This document shows positions 1-12,310 of a stretch of DNA of 64,000 nt, one piece after another. Numbering within the stretch: position 1 is the stretch's first letter; every line of letters begins with the position of its first letter. The DNA is taken from positions 53,384 through 117,383 of the forward strand of contig WEDG01001283.1 of the NCBI GenBank assembly GCA_017591395.1. The letters are read 5' to 3'. Source of the stretch: Schistocephalus solidus (taxonomy: Eukaryota; Platyhelminthes; Cestoda; Diphyllobothriidea; Diphyllobothriidae). The notes below the pieces were generated by a model. It worked only from the letters and a program-made list of their open reading frames with translations, had not been told where the DNA came from and ran no database searches. A program made the translations under genes and the position numbers.

Positions 1-159
1 GAAATTACAAAACCCTGAAATATTAATATGCTAAATTCTGTTGAGATTGTATTGAGAGTTATGTTAAGAGATCAGCTCTGTGACCCTGTCATCGGACACG
101 GAAGAGGAAGTCTTCGTTATACAGGTTGTTTTGCGCTTCATTCCAGAGCTTTTGGGTTA

Positions 160-345
160 GATTCAAGGCCAGGTTAATGGCTAAGTTTTTTTTGGGTTAG
201 AACGCTAAAATAGTTACCTTTCTCAAAATTTAGCGCAAGATCACCTGTTTCCATTTGCGCGCGTATTCTAGGTAGATTAGGTGTCAAATTAAAGTTTGAA
301 GTTAATGTTATGGTTAAGAGGGTTAAGGGTTTGTGTTGGAGTTCA
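160..345. repeat. Degenerate GGTTAA/GGTTAG-rich repeat
   Basis: The stretch carries irregularly spaced words such as gggttag, ggttaatgg, ggttaagag and gggttaaggg. It looks like a decayed GTTAGGG-type minisatellite. Similar stretches occur near 14560-14605 (reverse complement) and 53330-53570. No coding signal was seen from base 1 to about 1480. Confidence 0.4.
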
Positions 346-1488
346 AAACCAGAAAAATCTATCACATCAAATGCAGTGCAGTACGAAGGGATGCCACTTG
401 TCCGACCATAAATAGTAGTAAAACCATTGTGATGAGATTACTTTCTAGAGCAGGCTCTATATGGGATTGAGGATATATTCACCGTGTGCCTTCAGTGTGG
501 ACATTTCTTTCCTGGCATGGTTTAAAGCTTCTACAAACTTTTAGGTGTGATCCATAGCAGTATATTCATGCAATTTAACTTCCGAGATCTCACGGTTGAT
601 TGAAAGCCTTTGAAATTTGTATAACCTTAACGGTTATAACAAGATTAAATAATAGATTTGATCCTAGTTGCAGGCTTTTTAGGAGCAATGGCAATTGCAT
701 AGCGTATACGGAGACCACGAGGCTTCAATGAGAAGAACAACAGAATGTACCCAATGACTTGGCAAAATATTGGTCCGATAAACAGGTAAGGGTATCACAA
801 TCTCGGCAACTGACAGTTGTCTTATTATCCTTCAGGCACTGAACAATCGCTCAGCAGATAACCCCATTAATTAAATAAATATCCTGCGCTATCCCTGCAA
901 ACGAGTTCAGATCAAATCGTTTGTGTCTGATGAAACCTGCTGGAACAGGGATTTAATGTTATAAATGAGGCAAAGGGAATTTGCCCGCCTTTAAATATTG
1001 CTAAAGGCATGAAGCTGAAAGTCTGGTCTGCCAATCGTAACCCATTTGTTATATGGACAAGAATGTTTTCAGCTTCAAAAAGGAAAGAATGCAAAGACTT
1101 TTGAAAGGCAAAAATGTGGGTTGGTATCTCGTCAAAAATAAATTGTTGAATTTATTAGGTCAGTCTTTATGAAGATTTACAGTAGTAGACTGAAAGCTGA
1201 AGGTTAGAATATATCCTGAATTCAGATTATTTGCACATCAAAATAGATGCAGTTTTATATCAGAAAGTATTTTTTCCGAAAAAAAAAACATAACTTATCT
1301 CTTAATGCATATAATGAAAACTTTAATGTCAACTCAGAACACTGTTGTGTACATCAATAAGATTTTTTTGCGTAATTAGGTGTTGTGAGACATGTACTCA
1401 TAGAAAACATTTATTAACGAAAACGGATAGCTATAAAGGGTTTATAAACGTAATACGCAACACCCTAACGAAAGTTTATCCAACGAAC

Positions 1489-1597
1489 AGCCAATCACGG
1501 GCAGACATGGAAAAAGGCATTAAGTGATTGGTCCGGCGTTTCCGCTATACTGTATATAAAACTCATCAAAGGTCAAAGCAACCAAAACGTTTGCAAA
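1489..1597 (+). promoter_or_regulatory. Core promoter of the 1.6-6.3 kb gene
   Basis: A TATA box (TATATAAA, 1553-1560) lies 38 bases upstream of the proposed ATG at 1598. A CCAAT word occurs at 1491-1495 and an inverted one (ATTGG) at 1527-1531. The spacing implies a very short 5' UTR. The ATG follows gcaaa, a good purine-rich start context. Confidence 0.55.
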
Positions 1598-4500
1598 ATG
1601 ACCAACTTCAGACTGGCACTGCTACTGTCGCTTGCTATCGGTAAGTTTGTCATCTAGACAATCAAATATGCGTCTCATGTATGCTGATGACAAGGTTATG
1701 AAACCTCTGGTACTGATTTGCCTTTCAGTAGTTGGGGTGTTTCTGAAAACAAACTGTCAAAAACGGCTGAAAAATAGAATAACTAAATTTATGTTATGAC
1801 TTACCTTAAACAATGAGTAATAGCTTAACTTGCTGGACTTAATGTATAAAATTTCTAAATATCACATAAAGCCGACTTGCATCCTTGGCGTTTTAAAACA
1901 CATTTTAACTAAAAGTAGATGCTATCACTTTAATTAAGAAAAATCGTGTTGTCAGTAACCAAAGCTTTAGTCAAGCAACCACATCTCTTGAACAGTGGTT
2001 TCATAGCGAATGAGCCAAGATAACACTTGGAGTTTAAGGAACTTTTAAGGATTTGCCCGAGACATATATGAGCAATTCATAGATCTGATAATGTTATATT
2101 TTTCTTAAAATGCAGTTTCCAATATTCCCACAGATACGATGCAATAGTAAATCGCATTAAATAGCGTGCGATATTTTCTGAGATATATAGATCACATAAA
2201 AATATGCAAAGCAATTTGCTTTTTTATAAATTAACCAAAATGTTGGTATTTGACATGTCAACAACCTTCCGGAAAAGATCCTGAGATAACCAAATCCTTC
2301 AGATTTTATGAAAGTGTGCATCTTATAAAAATAATCGGACTTTGCAATACCCGTCCTGACGAAGAATGTAATGTCCAACGAACTGGTGTGTTCGGAATCC
2401 TGCCTTTTGGAAAAACTCCCGATTAAGCCAAAAACCAACGTATTTATAGTAATTGAAGGAGAAAAACATTACAATTGCCCAGTTGAAAGATTTAATAAAG
2501 GCTATTTTAAACCTTCAGTGAACTTAGCACCACCTTTAAGTAACCTACATGACACTGTGAAGCGACTTAAACCGTAACCCCCTATGGTTTTGTTTGTCTG
2601 TTTCAGCCGCGACATACATTAAAGCCGAGGGTTATGAACTGACAAAGGAGGACACCAGAATTATCAATGCTGAAACTGGTTGTGCGGAGTTGAAACACGG
2701 TCGTTCCGTCAGATTTCACGCTATGTCTGCAGACACTCAACCTAGATTTGGAAACGTATTTGTTTTGCTTAGCAGAGCAAGAGCTATTCAGGATTCTTCA
2801 GAAAGTACAATAACAGGACTGTTGACTGATTTTGCATTATGAAGATCAGGAAATTTGCGTTCGTCAGTAGGTTTTTGCAAATTGATTTCGATTATGATTT
2901 TAAGTTATAAAAAGCGCACTCATGGGAATGGCTTTTCTCAAATAATGCTTTTAGTATGAAACCGATGTTACCATAGTCTGCAAATCACACGGCAATATCA
3001 TGCACTTTAAACGCAAAAGGTTAACTAAGGTTGCATTTTATTGTCACAGAGTAGGTTAATAGTACAAAGTTTTTGCTTCCCGGGATGACCGAGGAGAACT
3101 TTGAACTTTGCCGTTTAAGAAAATAAACCGTCATTTTGGCAAATTAGTAGAAAAACACGGATAATTGTTTCATCTTTAAGTTAAATCCAACAGTTAAGGT
3201 TTGTTTATCTCCGTTGCATATATAATGGAGTGAGCATTTGTTTCTATTCTATGGCCATTACAGTCTCCCTTGACTTTCACGGCAATATTAATCTTCCTGT
3301 TCTACTTCTAGCCACCCTGTGGCTGTTAGCGGGGCTCAAAAAGAAATAAGTTCCGTTAGAGGTCAGTGAGTGTTCATCAAGGGGTGCACGTCAATGTTCC
3401 CCGTCTTAAATGGCAAGACAATGAGCCCTTGCATCAATGGTTAGAGCGTTGGATTTCTGATCAACGGGTCGAGGGGTTGTTCCTTAAGTATTGCACAACA
3501 TGGGGTTAAAAAAGACTGACTGACGACGGCCAATAAGATAGAAATGGCCATTCCAATCTCCTTAGACTTTGATGGCAATATTCATCTGCCTATTCTGGTA
3601 CTAGCCGCTATGCAGCTGCTGGCGGGGCGCCAGGGCAGAGTGAAATGAGTGTGTACCGTTGGCGATCGGTAAGCCTTCATCGAGGCACGCAAGGAGTCTA
3701 TACTGTTTCAAAGCATCTATCATGGGATGATTAAAACGCGTCATGATATTATTTTTATCAAATTGGCTCATAACCGCAAACACAAACATCTGCGTAAATT
3801 AATTATTCCTTAAATATACCACTGCAGTTCCGAACAGCCAGGCACTGACCTCATGTTAATGCTTCGAAATAGGTTCTTCATTTATAGGCAAATACGCGCT
3901 TCGGCTTTTATCATAATTCCAACCTTATTGCACTATCTTAAAGCTCGATTTCCAAGTTCAGGCAAGCAGTTTTAGTACGCATTGCGTACCTTTATTGAAG
4001 CTTCTTTCAAAGCCAAAAACTGATGATGGAAATTTTGGGAGAGAGAGAGAGAGCCTGGCTATAAAGCAGCTTACTTTCATGCAAAACACCTAATATTTCA
4101 TTAGCTTAACATACAAAAAACATTTGCGCTTATGGATCAAAAACAACTGGTAGGCAAAATATTAAATGACATATTAGCAGACATGCTTAAAAGTAATTTA
4201 ATCAGTGAAGACACGTTTGTTAGAGCTGCATTATTGATCATCAAAGAAACGAATTAAAAGACAAACTTACAAAATATTGCTACAAATTTTAACTTATTTT
4301 TACACAGTTGTTTTCTGATTGCTTAAATATAAAAAACCAACCGTTTAGTTAGAAAGCGTTACGTTAACCTCATATATTATCTGTGTTTTTTGAAGATAAG
4401 GTATGCATCAAGGTTTCAAACAAATAAAATTCATCTTGCAATTTTTAACAGTTTTTTAAATTCACGTGTCATTTTTAACTCAATCTTCCTTTTTACATAA

Positions 4501-6262
4501 GGGTTGATTTGCCAAAATATGAGCTGAAATAATTCCACTTAAAAAGACATATCTGTGTCTTATAAGCCTTTTAGATGCATATAAACCACATTCTGTATTA
4601 CTTAAAGGCCCTTGAAACCCGACAACGGTGATGCTACTAACATTTTACGAAGGAAAAATTTCTGACGAAGTTAGTTTTTCCAGGGTGTAGATATAGTTAT
4701 TAAATAACAGAGATTTGGCCTTCATAACGCGCACTAATTAATAACTACAGGATGCATAGGCTGTTTGATGCAAAAGCTGTTTGATGCAAATTATTTTTAA
4801 AAAAATCAAACACATTAACATAGCGATGGTCTGGTGGATCAAACAGGGTTATGAAAAGAAATAGATTCCTATTTCATGCAGCTTTACGGTATTAGTTCTA
4901 ATAATGGGCTTTTATGTTACATTTTGATATAAAAGAGAGAATATCTGCTTTTTATCCCAAATGGAGCACCCTTATGTCTATTCTCGAATTAAGAAGGACT
5001 AAATAAAAGGGAACATTCAAGTTTCCCTCACCGACCATTAACTGAATTCCAATTGTAAGACATGTTACTTCAGGTGAAAAATCGAACCATTTTGTGGGAT
5101 CAGATGAAAAAAAATGACAAAATAAGATGGGCAGATATAACAACCCGAACAAATGATCGGGAATTCAGGCTCAAGCGTAATATTACTGATGTATTAATGG
5201 GTAGTGAGGATTTTGAAATTGTTACACCGCAAATTTGGAAATGTTTCCTGAAAATATAAATGTCCTCCGTTGTTTTCACCTCAGACTCTCCGACTGGACG
5301 CGACAAACTACGAATGCACCGAAACTGAGTGCGAAAACGTCAATAATGGTCCTGGGCCGCTCACGCTTAAGATAACAAAAGGTATATTCCATGCACAGTG
5401 AGCAAAAAGCTGCAGCCGTAGAAATCTTGATGAATTCGAGAATGCTACAGTGTGTTTCCTGTGTTTTTTTCCTGCCAATTAGCGCTTTTTCTATAAGTTT
5501 AATAAAAGGAAATATAATGATGGAACAACTTTTAAATGAGAAATATTTACGGTATATACATTAGGTCTTTGGTATTCCAAAACACCACTTGCCGTGTGTT
5601 ACTAGGCTGACTTTGTTTTGCTAAAGGACATTTGTTTAGCTGAAGTTCGTATAACGTATAGTGACTTTTGCAAAGAGTTCAGTAGGATATATAGAGAACC
5701 TGATGGTTCAGTTTGGTGGTCTGTTTGCAGCACACAAAGCCGATTACTCAACATGTCAAATTCTTCCGATTTATTTATTATTTTGTCTAGATGTGAACCC
5801 AATCGATCAAACAGGGAAGGCTTGCATTCTGCAAACAAAATAACAACCGCAATTTAATCAATAAATTGCATTTCAACTGTAACATGTGCCTTATCAATGA
5901 TGCATTTTCAGCCATCTCAGGAGTAAATATGAAAATTCACTTATCACTTATTAAATTTCAAGGAAATGAGCAGTTTCTACCGCTCATGCTGGTGGTAGTT
6001 TGTCTTGTCTTCATTTGCGGAAGAATCAACGTGGGATTTGAAAGAAATTCCTTTTGGGAAATTCGGATATCAATACGAAATCTGCATATGCGGGCTATCA
6101 GCTGGTATCGAGAAACCGAGTAGAGTACAACAGGGAAACGATGAATGTTATTTTGCTTGCAATAAAAGAAGAAGCTTGCCAAAAGTGTTAAGAAAATGGG
6201 TTTTTGTAAACGGGTCAGAAGAAGAAGATGCGATCGTCAGAACAAGAAGTATATTAATCTAA
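1598..6262 (+). CDS. Four-exon gene model: small secreted cysteine-containing protein, unknown family
   Basis: Proposed exons are 1598-1640, 2607-2755, 5285-5381 and 6024-6262, giving about 175 residues. Exon 1 starts at the first ATG after a TATA box and encodes a hydrophobic signal peptide (MTNFRLALLLSLAI). It ends with phase 1 at gtaagt. Exon 2 starts after tttcag and leaves in phase 0 at a weaker donor (gtattt). If that donor is not used, exon 2 runs to a stop at 2842. Exon 3 begins after a strong polypyrimidine tract and cctcag, is open only in phase 0 (contains ECTETEC), and ends in phase 1 at ggtata. Exon 4 fits that phase after gcggaag and runs to TAA, with CICG and ECYFAC cysteine pairs. 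Phases agree throughout, but exon 4 is the least certain. The mature protein would have seven cysteines and be secreted. I do not recognise the family and assign no function. Two SINE copies sit in intron 2. Confidence 0.5.
3245..3395 (+). repeat. SINE tail fragment
   Basis: The segment starts at atggccattacagtctccc and continues through ctagccaccctgtggctg to a gttccgttagaggtcagtgag block. The same body recurs at 3540-3690 and in part at 49105-49250, so this is a headless copy of the SINE family described at 3420. Confidence 0.6.
3420..3695 (+). mobile_element. tRNA-derived SINE
   Basis: The 5' part is tRNA-like: an RNA polymerase III A-box-like TGGTTAGAGCG (3438-3448) and a decayed B box (gggtcgagggg) follow at tRNA spacing. 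The body contains ctgacgacggccaataag, then tggccattccaatctcc and a Gly/Ala-codon-like GC-rich tail. The same head/body order occurs at 6740 and, reversed, at 33340. It lies inside intron 2 of the first gene model. Confidence 0.65.
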
Positions 6263-6739
6263 CGTTTCAGACTCTCATTCTAACTAAACATCAGAGGCAG
6301 ACACAAATATAGCTAGTTGAGGCCCATTCATTTCAGTAATAATAGAATGCATTTACTATGCATGCACAGGTGTGATCATATCTGGCGGTCGTAATTAATT
6401 CGATTTTCGCTTGCCAGTGTCGCTCCTTCACACTGCTACGGCACGGTCGGCCATTTTTCACCGAAATAATCTCACAGTTTCTCCATACGTTTTCTTCTTT
6501 GTTCGCAACTGCACCACTACCGGTTAACAAGAGCTATGACATTTTTTGGATGAAAAAGAGCTACTGTCATTCACAATGTCATTCATGCCTTGGTTGCTTT
6601 CGATTTGGCGACTAGTAACCTGCCAGAAAGGGCTGTAGATTGAGTCCCAAGGCACAGCATGAGAATCATTTTGCTTGACTTGATCGTAGAGCGCCACTTC
6701 TGTGCTAATATTCCCGATCACATCCGACTAGACAACGAG

Positions 6740-6895
6740 CCCGTGGTTCATTTTTATAGCGTTTGACTCAGTGCCCGAAGCGTGTTGGTTCGAATCCCAG
6801 GTATTTCACCCTTTAGGTTTGGTATGACTGGCAGATGATGGCTATTAAGGCAAAAACGGTCCTTCCGATCTCCCTTGTATTTGTTAGCACTTCGT
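6740..6895 (+). mobile_element. tRNA-derived SINE
   Basis: A tRNA-like head (gagcccgtggttca...tagcgtttgactc) is followed by a perfect B box GGTTCGAATCC at 6787-6797. The body has gcagatgatggctattaagg and gatctcccttgtatttgt, matching the other SINE copies. It is 3'-shortened relative to the 3420 copy. Confidence 0.65.
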
Positions 6896-6899
6896 CAGA

Positions 6900-9800
6900 A
6901 GGAAACAACATGGTCCACATCTAGTGCAAACTTTTATGAACCCTTCATGACGTGTTCTCAATAACAAGTATAAATCTGTGAATTTTATACCAAGGAAAAT
7001 ATATTACCTGTACTTTTTGTGAAATAGTTGGTATGGTTCAAATTTATATAAGAACTTAAGACGTTCTGATAACTGAAATTTCCATTTTTTACGTATGACA
7101 TTTGAAGATGAAGTAATTTGATATTAAATTCGTATATTAAGAAATATTTTTATCCATTTTGTTTTCTACATAATATATTTAACTTCACCGCAACATCGAA
7201 CAAATGCATACTTAATAATTAGTCGTTCTAACAGAGTTCAGTATTTGAATGCAACCGGAACGAAGCGAAAGTACATTTCAGAATTTCGGTTAACATTGCA
7301 TGGTATGCCATTTGTCAAGAAATGAAGTTGACCTCGTGCAACCAGACAAAAATGCCATAAATTAACCAGATCCCCGTTTGTAACTATCTCAACAGTAGCA
7401 AAACTCACTTCGAGGTGCCTGTCTCATAAGTGTCCTGTTATAATCAGTCACATTGGATTGGTTTTATAGTGCCTGAACGTCAATTACATGTCAGAGACGA
7501 CCGAGCGGATTGCTGCGGTGTCGGGATTATGCACCAGCCCAAGGTGAGCATGCACAGCCATGAAAAGAAAATTAAGGGCTGATTAAATCCGAGTGAGCAG
7601 TCAGATGTACTGTATCGTATTCCCAGCCTGGACTGGTTTTATAACTTCAGAGGACAGCTTGGACGCATGCTGGATTCACCCATACACGAGCATACGCTGG
7701 CTGTGAGATGGGGTGAGAGATTATTATAATTTAATGCGCACACCTACAAAATGGGTCGTGAGTTTAACTTAGCGGCAACGGAGATAATCAACCCACGCAA
7801 GGCAGCCTGGGAATTATTTGACACCTGAGCCTCTGATGAGAACGCAGACAATTGATTTATCGATTTGGCGCCGACATGCAGAGTCCTGTGCACTCACCTC
7901 CGGACTGGCGTCACTGGTGTTTGATTGGCCCTCGCGCATATAAAATTTACTAGATTTGTTGCCAATTTTATCAATGAAGCTGGACTCCAGTAAGAGTGCA
8001 AAAGATCACATGAATTAAGCCATGATGCCGGCGAGCGAAAGCCTTCTCTACCTTTACTAAGACGCACACCTAGAATACGAGCATGAAGCTCAGCTCCTGT
8101 GCTGCAGGAGGGCAGTTGCAAAATTATAAACATCAGCAGTCAGGACGTTTGCTTACACATGCTCTGTACGCTTAATTATTTACTTTTTTTCGTTCTTTTA
8201 GTGTTGCAGTTAAGCCTGTCACGAAATGTCCCAGTAAATATATCCTTGAATAGAAAATGTTTTGGCTTAATCACACCTCTGCGCCAGTTAAGGTCAGAAT
8301 TAATCTACTTCGATTTTAGAGTGCATGTAGCCGCAGTTGGGCTCCCGTCTCAATATGCTCAATAGAGAATCGCGACTTACCTGCGCCGTTAAGAAAGAAT
8401 GTGCGGATTCTCCGGTGAGTCAACAGACTTATTGTTTCTTGTGAATCTGAAACTCCGGTCTTTAAAACCATTTCACCATTTTGTTTGCATAAGGGTTTTC
8501 AATCAAATCCCTTATTTCAGATGGGATTTTAAGGGTCTTATTGAATTATAGTTAGCAAGATCAGGTATGCAAACCATTGATTGCCTTCATGATGCGCTGT
8601 GTGATGGGTAATTCACAGTTTGGTCTGAATGCACTAGGTAATTTAGCGGTTGAGGCTGTAGAATTCATTGATAGGATCCAGGATTATAAGTTGTAAGTAG
8701 ATGTTTAAATTGATATCTAAAACTATTGTTTTCAATATAATTTAAACTTAAAGCAAAATAACGCTTTACTGGCAAACCTTTCTTCCCAAAAGCAAAGAAG
8801 TATATTGCAATTAATCAATTTTTTCATACATCGGTGTACCAATGATCCCATGAAACCGTTAAACTCTATAAGGCAGCTATTAGAAGCGCTTATTACATAA
8901 AAGATTCATAGACGGAATTCTTTTAGTATTATAATGGAAAGGATGATCAGTGAGCAAGTCTTAACATTCTTATTTTGTTCGTAATACAATGGGCAAGTTG
9001 AGAGAGATTATGAAAAGAAATGACGCATTTACGATTACATAAGTCACTTTTAAGCTCGTGGATTTTTGCAAGTTTTTCTACTGGTAACCAGATGTCCTGC
9101 GCATGGCCTGAATAGACCAAAAAAACGAAAAAACTAGCTCTATCACGTAAATACTACAAGGGAAATAAGTCGGCACTTTAACGGTAAGATTCTCTGTTTC
9201 GACATGACAATTCTTTTTTTAGACATTTTACCACCATTTCGTTGATTTTTTTTACTTGGGACATTTGAAGGGAACCGCCACCTTCAGTTATGGGCTGGTT
9301 TATTTTTCAAACCCATTGAAAATACACCATATTCGATAGTTTATTTTGCGGACCTCAAATAAATCACTTACTTCAGGAGGCTATCCTTGTCTGTGATAAA
9401 ATATATACCAAAACAATGCCCCGTGGATCGCATCCTCGCCAGTGTTTCTTGTTTGCACTCAAACTGCTATTTTAATTTTCCAAATCCCTTAAAAGGATCA
9501 AGAACCTCTTAACTGTAAACAGAGATCTTAACTGAAACAGATCACATCAGTAGGCGCAAAGCGCAGTTCAAAATTGACAAGGTCCTATTAAAACTGTTTA
9601 TCTCTTTTATACAGGTGCCGCCGATGTTTTACGTTATTCATTACATGTGCACACTGGGTGCGCGAAATGATTTTTGAATTGAAAATTCCTAACTGCAAGA
9701 TTCTGCATCTTAGAACTCAGAGTCAATATTCGTAGAGCATACAGAAAAAAGGCTGTCAACTTCCTACTATCAATTTTCATACGGGAAACGGCTATCAAGG

Positions 9801-10300
9801 AGATACACGTTAAATTATGGTTGCAGTTAAGGTAAAGAAAAAAACAATTTTAAGATGTTATGTCTTTTTAAAGTGAGGCATAGCTGCACTGGACCATAGA
9901 AAAGAGATAAAGAACCTTAACCTGTAGGTCAGTAGGTGAGATAAATGTCAGTAATCTGCTAATAATATCGAAGACTGCGAAAGCGGTTTTATAGCAGTTT
10001 TGGGCACAAAGCGTCTCGCCAATAACACCGCTTAGATCATCATAAATACAATCATTTTTTTGGATTAAAAGGCTTGGAAATATGTGAACGAGGCTTAGCC
10101 ATTTCGAGTGATATAAAGTTTCATACACCACTAGATTTAAATAAGATCATGTTATTTCTGTTCTTTTCATGGCGACAATCAAACGTTGAGAAGTACTATA
10201 TTTGATGCTTGATTTCGTTGTGTGATTGGTCGTTGGAAGCTTAAATGGAAATTATATATGGATGTTGATTCCTGCTGATGTTGAAAAACGTTTTCGTACA
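6900..10300. other. AT-rich interval without a recognised gene
   Basis: Only short open frames are present. A possible exon-like block with two cysteines (TCAVKKEC) lies just before a strong donor (ccg/gtgagt) near 8413, but no acceptor in a usable phase convinced me. No transposon protein remains were seen. Confidence 0.4.
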
Positions 10301-10306
10301 TTATAG

Positions 10307-10369
10307 CTTACCATATACCACGCAAATGGAGAATCATGCCGCAACTATGACCCTGTGACCTGTGGTACG
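10307..10369 (+). other. Isolated candidate exon resembling exon 3 of the upstream gene
   Basis: A 63-base block sits between an acceptor (tacattatag) and a donor (acg/gtaatc). It is phase 0 at both ends and open throughout, encoding LTIYHANGESCRNYDPVTCG plus T. The L-x-I/L...A-N/T...C...C pattern resembles exon 3 of the 1.6-6.3 kb model (TLRLDATNYECTETEC). It could be a further exon or part of a tandem paralogue. No first exon was located nearby. Confidence 0.25.
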
Positions 10370-11971
10370 GTAATCGGTTTTAACTTTTAATTATTTTGAT
10401 AGTTATTGGCGCATATGCCAGTATCTGCGTTAGATCCCTCCTAAAAATGTTGCCTTCTCAGTGGTTTTCAATTTGAATATTTAAAGCACAGGATAGCATG
10501 ATATTGATTTTATTAGATACTGCTTATTGCGCACGTCGATCCCCATCTAATTAACAACAATTAAATTAAAACTTGATGGTCAAACGCAGGTGGGAGACAT
10601 TTAAGCATTTTCTATGAAAAGCTTATGATTTGTATGCTATGGAACCCCACGTGGACTTTCATGTGGGACTTAATATATAAATGCGGCTCTGCTAGCATTG
10701 AAATGAGTTCAAAACGAATGCATCTGCATCAACGACTTCAAAGTATAGGCATACCACATGTACCGTATTCAAAATATCTGCGATAAAGCTCCTTTAGATA
10801 TGAGGGACTTCCCTTCTGCGGTTGACTTTATCTTGCGGAACAAAAAACAGCAAGGTTATTTTTCAGCAATCATATACTAACCAGGTACAATACATGCTTA
10901 AGGTTAAACTTTAAATACTTACGAACGTTACTCCACACTTCGTGACTTGGTCAATCCGACCACGGTTAACACCCTACGCAAAGTAGTGTCATTCAATGAT
11001 AAGCTTCAAGAGGATAATGGTTTTTGTTCGTTGCATTAAAAAATAATAGTACCATTGCAGAATAGATATGAACTTTGAAGTAACTAGTTTGGCAAATACA
11101 AATAGCACCTTTTCTTATAATTCTTTTTTTAAAATAGGATAGTTTTTTATTAAATTTAATCAGCAGACGTAGTAATTACTACAAGAAAAACCCATTAGTA
11201 GCATACAAAATGTTAAATGCTACAAAGACATACTTTCAAAATATTTCCAGATTTTCCACATTTGGTTATTATTCTCACCGTGTGGTAACCTTTACTCACC
11301 GTCCAATCCCGACGAAGTATAGGTTAAGCTGATCTTTGGTATACAACGCGTCACTGAGAGTACAAATTCCGTTCAGGGACTAAAAGGAGCATAAGATACT
11401 ACTCATATGTTGCTTCTATTCGTCTTGATTGAACCAGAGTTTTATAGTTTTGGTTAGTAAATAACGATAAACGCAATGTTTAGAGAGTTTATAAATTCTA
11501 GTTCATTTGATTTGTACAACTGTGACCGTAAGTATGACTAGCATTTGCACAGTTGCTTATTATTCTTTTTGTGTTGCCGTCAATTTTAAGTGTCTATGTT
11601 TTCCCTTTAATGCTCTGTAATTAGTAAACCACATGATTAATATGATTTTAGAACGCAGAGACATTGATGAAAACACCGTCTGATTCTCTGCTGGAAAGGG
11701 CGGAACTACTGGCGATCGCTACAGTTTCTCCTTTTGTAAGGTTTTAGGTGAATTTGTCGAATTAATTGCTGACTTGGACAGCCGTAGGTGATGACTGTGG
11801 TTCAATGTTTGTTTATATTTTACTGGACAGCTCTATTGACGCAGACAGTTATATGGAATTGAAGTCTGCAGTAGAATTTGTGTACTGGATGGTATATTTT
11901 GGTACCATAGACGTATTTGCCGTTAATATGTTCTTTGCTCAACAGATTTAGGAGATGGTATTAATAATGTA

Positions 11972-12310
11972 GCTCAGCATTCCAGATATCGTGCCTGGCT
12001 CTCAGCTTATCCTGTTTGTCCTGTTTGCAGTGATGGGGTATGTTTATTAAGTCGAACAGAAGCGGAATCATTCATGTGTACATTGACATCCAAATATCGT
12101 GACCGGTTCTAAGCTTATTCAAGCCTGACATAGGCCATGGAGTTGCTATCCCGTATTTCCTTGTGGCAGCGATGGAGTGTGTTCAGTAAGTTGAAGACAA
12201 GTGCAATTTTTCATGTATAACTGAACGTTCCAAATATCGTGACTGGTTCCAAGCTTATCCGATATTTCATCGTTGCAGTGATGGATTATGTTCAGTGAGC
12301 CTAACACAAA
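11972..12310 (+). repeat. Three diverged tandem units, roughly 120-140 bp
   Basis: Each unit carries atcgtg(c/a)(c/t)(t/c)gg, then aagcttat(c/t)c, then gcagtgatgg, then gttcagt(a/g)ag. The units begin near 11972, 12090 and 12229. They differ by several indels, so the array is old. A poly-A run (12348-12360) follows closely. Confidence 0.6.

Noticed and set aside
3507..3550. CUGACGA followed by GAAA in the SINE, resembling a hammerhead
   Set aside because: The bases after CUGACGA (CGGCC) pair with GGCC beyond GAAA, not before it, so the hammerhead topology fails.
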